From Ypsolopha sequella (Eukaryota; Arthropoda; Insecta; Lepidoptera; Ypsolophidae), in NCBI GenBank assembly GCA_934047225.1, contig OW203988.1, positions 11,194,229 to 11,258,228 on the forward strand: DNA of 64,000 nt, in the 5' to 3' direction. This document shows, one piece after another, positions 36,901 to 42,900 of the stretch. The notes under the pieces are model-generated. The model searched no databases. It was not told the DNA's origin and saw only the letters and a program-made list of their open reading frames with translations. A program made the position numbers and the translations under genes. Numbering within the stretch: position 1 is the first letter of the stretch; each line of letters opens with the position of its first letter.

Positions 36901-39900
36901 ATTACAAACAAAAAATATGTATATCCAGCGAAGTTTTTAGCTAAAATACTCGTTCTATGCGTCGCGTCGATCGTTGCATGTTTTACGACGTGCAACATGG
37001 AAAATAACATAAGTTTTACAGATAAAGATAAGCTGATGTTAGCCTGGGGCAGTGGCGTGCATAGAACTTTTTTCCGGAAATACAATCAGAAGGTCAAGTA
37101 CGACAATAAAAAAAATATGAAAAATTTTTAATAACACTTTGAAAAAAACAAGTTTGTATGACGCCAGGGTAGGCACTGCCTTTCCTAGAGTGACATTTTC
37201 ATACAAACTTTTTTTTTTCAAAGTGTTATTTAAATTCTTTCATATTTTTTTTATTGTCGTACTTGACCTTCTGATTGCTTTTCCGAAAAAAAGTTCTGTG
37301 CACGCCACTGGCCTGGGGTATTATTGATAAGTGATAAATGTATGGGACAACTTTCCCAAATAATTTTAAATTACCTTCTGTTTTCATGGGCACGACCAAA
37401 TATTTTTGTTAGCGCAGGAATGTTTTTTGAGATAGTTGTTTGTATGATCAGCACCCGTAGTACAGTGTTAAATTGCGCGCGACGCGACTTAGTTGAATCA
37501 CAAGTACGAGGAGCGTGACATACTGTTTAATCGCAAAAACATCGTGTGACGCTCCTCGCACTTGTGATTCAACCAAGCCGCGTCGGTACAGAAGAGTATG
37601 TGGTATAATAATCCATTCACGCGCAACATTTTCGTAATTTTTTGGTAACTATCTATGTTTGTACCTAATAGACAAAATTGTTTAACTGTTTTGATTTTTG
37701 TTTTATTACGTTATAAGTATGGGTCTAAATTTTTTTTTCGTATGGGTGATACTGACTGTACCAGGTAGTTAGGTTAGGGAATGTTTATAAAAACTGTCAA
37801 CAACCTTTGACAATGGCACTGATTTAAAGCGGCAGTTGCAGTTGTATGTACTCGTATATAGTAGTTTTGGTAAGTTAAAAATTACAAAATGTATATTTAT
37901 TAACAAGTTCAGCAGTTAAAACTTAGCAGTAAATTAAACAAAAATGAGTCGTAAAAATAGTAAAATGGATCATATAATAAATACTGAGCAGTGAAATAAC
38001 TAAATGGGCAGTTACGAGTGGGCAATTGACGAATCGGAATTAGTCGGTAAGAAATCTCTAAAATTCTTTATATCTTATATAATTCGTTCTATAATTTTTA
38101 TATCCCCTAGAGGGAGGGGACCTCATTCTTATGCCTACAAGAACGCATATCTCTCCGAATATTCACATAAATCATGTAAAAGTTCCTTTTTTGACACAAA
38201 TTCACTTCTGCATCGGCTTCAGCGCTTCAGGATGTGCAGCCCCTTCGCCCTTGCGTAACAAAGTGCAGGCACCTATGCTCGCCGCCTATACCTTATTACC
38301 GCGGGCGAGGGCTGCCCTACCTCCACGCCTCCGGTTTTTTATATACACTCTAGGGGTATTAACCACAAGACTGTATAGAGCTGGGGGGCGCTGAGTAGGT
38401 TTTTGAATTATATTTACCCACCAGTACAGAAGTCGGCTTTTAAACCGTTTAGACTTACAGGTACAGAAGTCTCCGCTCTATGGGAACTGCCGAACTATTT
38501 ATCTAACTGCCCATTCCATCATTTTTACTGGCCATTTATTTATAAGTCTGCTTACGTATTTTTAGTACTGACATTGTAAGACGAAATTACCGGCCAATCG
38601 TTTTAATATTACTGTCTATATTTTACTGTCACACAAATTTACCAACCACCGATAAAAAAATAACTGCCCATTATTTTTTTCAACTGACCATAATAACCTC
38701 TCGAATGTTTAAATAACAGTTCAAAAATTAGTTCCCTTTGAGAATAACTTCGAAATAATAATAACACGGAGACATGGCTCTTTTGGCGCGTGGATTGGTT
38801 GTGGTTAAAATCTTAACTAACTCCGCAATCCTAATAAAACATACATGTGCCTAAAGAGCCTTGCCGCACTGTTTATGGTTTCACTTTATGTTACCTGTCT
38901 GCTTTCACAAGGTATTTAGCTAAATTACCTTATAACTAAGAAGATGGTGTGTAATGAATTGACAAGTAGCAGCGCGAGGCTCCATGCCAGCACGTCGGGC
39001 GCGCAGACCTCGGCGCCGGCCCACGACGCCATCAGCACTGCGCCGGCGCATGCTAACGCGCGCAGCACCAGGATGCTCTGCTTGAAGCTTTTCGGCGCCA
39101 GGAACGCGATCGCGAAGCACAGGTTCGCCGCCTGGCAGCATATATAAACACAGTCACGACATGAATTGCAATGTTTTCTGTGTGTTCCTTAACCGGTAGT
39201 AAGTAGAAAGTATGTATGTATTGTATGTATGTATTGTATGTATGTATTGTATGTATGTATTTACAAATATTAGGTGCTTATATATCTATGAAATTTCCGT
39301 TTTGTTTGGAGAATTTGAAGAAAACATGTTAGTTTCAAGATTGGTTGTGGGTTTTTGCTTTAAACAAAAATATAATATTACTTTTATCTTTATCTCCTGT
39401 CTGCGTCACTTCAAACATTTATGTATATTATCTGTGAGTATATGCTAAGGATAGTGGTACAATGAAAAACTACCAATAACTTTACTGTAAGATATTATGT
39501 GCCTCTCTCTGGTTGTACTCCTTGTTTGTAAATAAATAAATAAATAAACTAAATTTTCAGTACAAACATTTTTGCATTTCTTTTAGGAATGACTATTCTA
39601 AATTTTGTGTTTATGTATGAGACAACATTAAGCTAACAGCAACTTTAATTTAATTTCTGAAAAGTGTCAGCTGTAAAAAATGATTACGAATCTTAGGAAA
39701 TGGACGACATTTATCAAACTGAAACTAAAACAAAATTTAAGACGTAGATGTAAAGCCTTGAAATCAACTTTCAAACAAAAAACAAATAACGGAAATAGCT
39801 GCCGAATTACAGGAATTATGAACTCATGAATCTGTAGGAAAATTTTTCATTGGTAAGTATACTATGCGCATAAATGCCATAAAAACTATTGCTGCATTCT

Positions 39901-42900
39901 AGACCGGGCAGGATCCGAACTCAGGTCTTAAGGCGCTCTTATCCCAAAATCAGTAATTTCAAAGTCAAATAGAACTTTCAAATATCGACTAAAACTTCTA
40001 AAAAAAAAATACGCTATATAGTTCGAACCTTTATCTAACTTTATAACTTTTGATATTTTATGATATTTGATTTTTGATAAACTTTGCTTGATAGAAATAA
40101 TTCACGAACACAGCATGTAATAAGACCTTTCAAATCATGCCATTTCCATAATTCCACTCATTTATTAACGAAACATATCTGGTAATATTGCTCTTTCAAT
40201 TTTCTAGGTCGACCACGTAAGTGGGTTTTAATAAATATATCCCTTATTTTTAAACAATTTAAAAACCGATAAAAACAACAAAAAAGTACAAAAGTGTGGT
40301 TATTTTCTTACATGTAAAGAAAAAGACAGAGAGTCACTCTTCTGGGATAAGAGCGCCTTAAGATTGAGTGTGGCGTTCTACCCAGTGAGCTACCACTGCT
40401 TAGAAACAGAACAGAACAAAAGGTATGTATTTCTATATTTGGATCAAACCCATATTTTTACATGATATCCGGTACTTGATTGGGTCTGGGTTGGAGATTA
40501 GTCGCTTCAGGTTTTGTCTCTTCGTTACTTCTGATCCGATTACCGGCCCGGACGATTAAGGAAAAGATCCGAACAAGGGGAATTGGAGGCCTGGAGACCG
40601 TGCCGGATGCCGGAAGTCGTATAAACTGACCGGATGCAGGAATGGACCGTAACGCTGTGTACCTGAAGTACGTGGATTTTCCCTTATCTAATTCGCTTAG
40701 ATTTAATTCGAAAACCATTTCGAGATTTAGGTTTAGTAAGCCGTATTTTCGAACTTGTGATCTAAAAAACCTCATGATGATGAATATTTTTACGAAAAAG
40801 CTGCAACTTCCAGTAGCCTTCGTGTGACGTCACTTGAGAAATGGCTGTTTAGAAATGTGTTCTTTGCTATCAAGATAAATTTATAATAATTTGCTTCCGA
40901 CTGATTTGACAGCTGGATAACAGATGGATAAAAGATGAGTAGACAGACCTCTTTTTTATAAGCAATCACACATTGCAATCAGTATAAAGTTTAAAATATA
41001 TTAAAACTACGGCCCAGTTTGTACAACATTTAAAAGATCTATTAATTGCTAAATGTTACTACACCGTCCAAGAATATTTGGATTCATAAATAAAATATAA
41101 AAATAAATCTGTCATAAAATAGTTATACCTATATTAAACTTAACTAAGCATACAAAAATTTTCCCACAATATTGCTGTGCCCAACAGGGTGCATAATGAT
41201 CTAATTTTTTTTTAAATGCAAGTGTTCGTAAAGGCCCACTTTTTATGCATTAAAACCGAACAGAAAAATTATTATTTTGCCCTAGGGCTTTATTATTATT
41301 ATTATGTTTTTATTTATTTACAAGAACTTGGCTAACCTGCAACCTTTCCTGTGTACCATAAATGTTTTACTTTTTTTTTCCACTGTTTAACGGCTCTGGA
41401 TACAGTCCTTTTGAGCCAATCATAATTTAAAGTTCACAAGATTATATTTGTTTTATTTCCTCACACTATGCATTGAAAAACGTAGTATGGTACACGGGCG
41501 TAAGAGCAATAAATTACTCGGTTACGTTTAAAACACTCGCTACGCTCGGTTTTAAATTGTCCTCGTAATTTATTCCTTTTCGCCCTTGTAGAATAAACTA
41601 CTATTATGAGTATTATGTAACATGTATAATGTACATTACGCTTGCAATAAAAATATTGAGTATAAACCTATAATGTCTTAAATTCTCAAGTGACGTCATA
41701 TCGGACAATTCTCTAAAAAATCATAAAAAATAATGGTATAATATATATACTAAAATAATGCAAAATATGTCCTAAAATGGCGTAAATTCTCTGAAAAAAA
41801 AATTTAAACAATATTTTAGAAACTAAGCTATGGGAGTTGTTACTAAGATGTAATTATAAAATTCGATTGCACTGCGCTATTTGCAAAAGTACTATTAATG
41901 CCTCCTCGAGATTTTTTTAAAATAAGTTTTTTTTTGTACCATGGAAGTAATTTGAAATTAAAACTTTAATAGTTAACGGAAAAACGAAAGCAAAAAGCGG
42001 AAATGACACAGCCAAAAATCGAACCCTGGGAGTGTGCCAGGTAGAAAAAACAAAAATCAACAGGGTTTAAACTTTAGATGTTGGATTAGCATACTGACAA
42101 AAAAGCAAAGTGTTTTGCGCCATTGTTGTTCAGCCCAGAGCGACAAGATTGATTGCGCTCTCGGGATGCTTTAATTTTCGAGAGCAGAACGTTGGAATTG
42201 TTGAATCGTCCAAATGTGTACGGACCGAATCATTTGATTTGCATCTGAATCAATGGGATGATTTAACCATAATATAATATACTCTCGCAGGTCACGCACG
42301 ACGATCTACCAGCGAGCGCGGCGAGTCGGAATCTCTATGTGGCCTCGATAAACAGTTCATCAGAGGGCTAGGTAGAGACAGGCATCGGCACGGTTCTTCA
42401 ACCCGCGGCCCTCGGGCCACATGCGGCCCGCCGGGACATTTTTTGCGGCCCTCAGAGGCTAAGGAAATTTTCATCTATTCTATAAGACATTATCTGTGTT
42501 ACTACAAAACGGTGTTTAACTTTAGACAATGTTTAAATCTGTCGTTGTCACCTTTTCTTTCATATTGTTAAAGAGTAACAGCAACAGATTTAAACACTGT
42601 CTAAAGTTAAACACCGTTTTGTAGTAACACCGTATTAATTCACTTGTTTGGTTTTCAATTATTGTTGAGGTGGTATGTTTACGTGCGGCAATGTGCGGCC
42701 CTTTGACAGACCTGGAAAAGATTATTAGCCCTTCAGCTAAATAAGGTTGAAGACCCCTGGTTTAAGAGGTCCGAGCAAAAGTAGTGAGGATACCACTCGC
42801 GCACGTAATTGCTTAGCCGGATTTTCTGAATAAACATACCTACATTGCCTACTGATATTTTATTGTGTAAATGGAATTGACAAGTTGTTTGTGTTCAAGA

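Noticed and set aside
38920..39147. 73-codon minus-strand and 67-codon plus-strand frames over exon 2
   Set aside because: They use other frames. The frame giving three membrane segments and the right phase is the real one.
39895..40400. A functional tRNA gene
   Set aside because: Box A and box B are separated by a 426-bp insertion and no paired acceptor stem is visible, so it is a SINE head.
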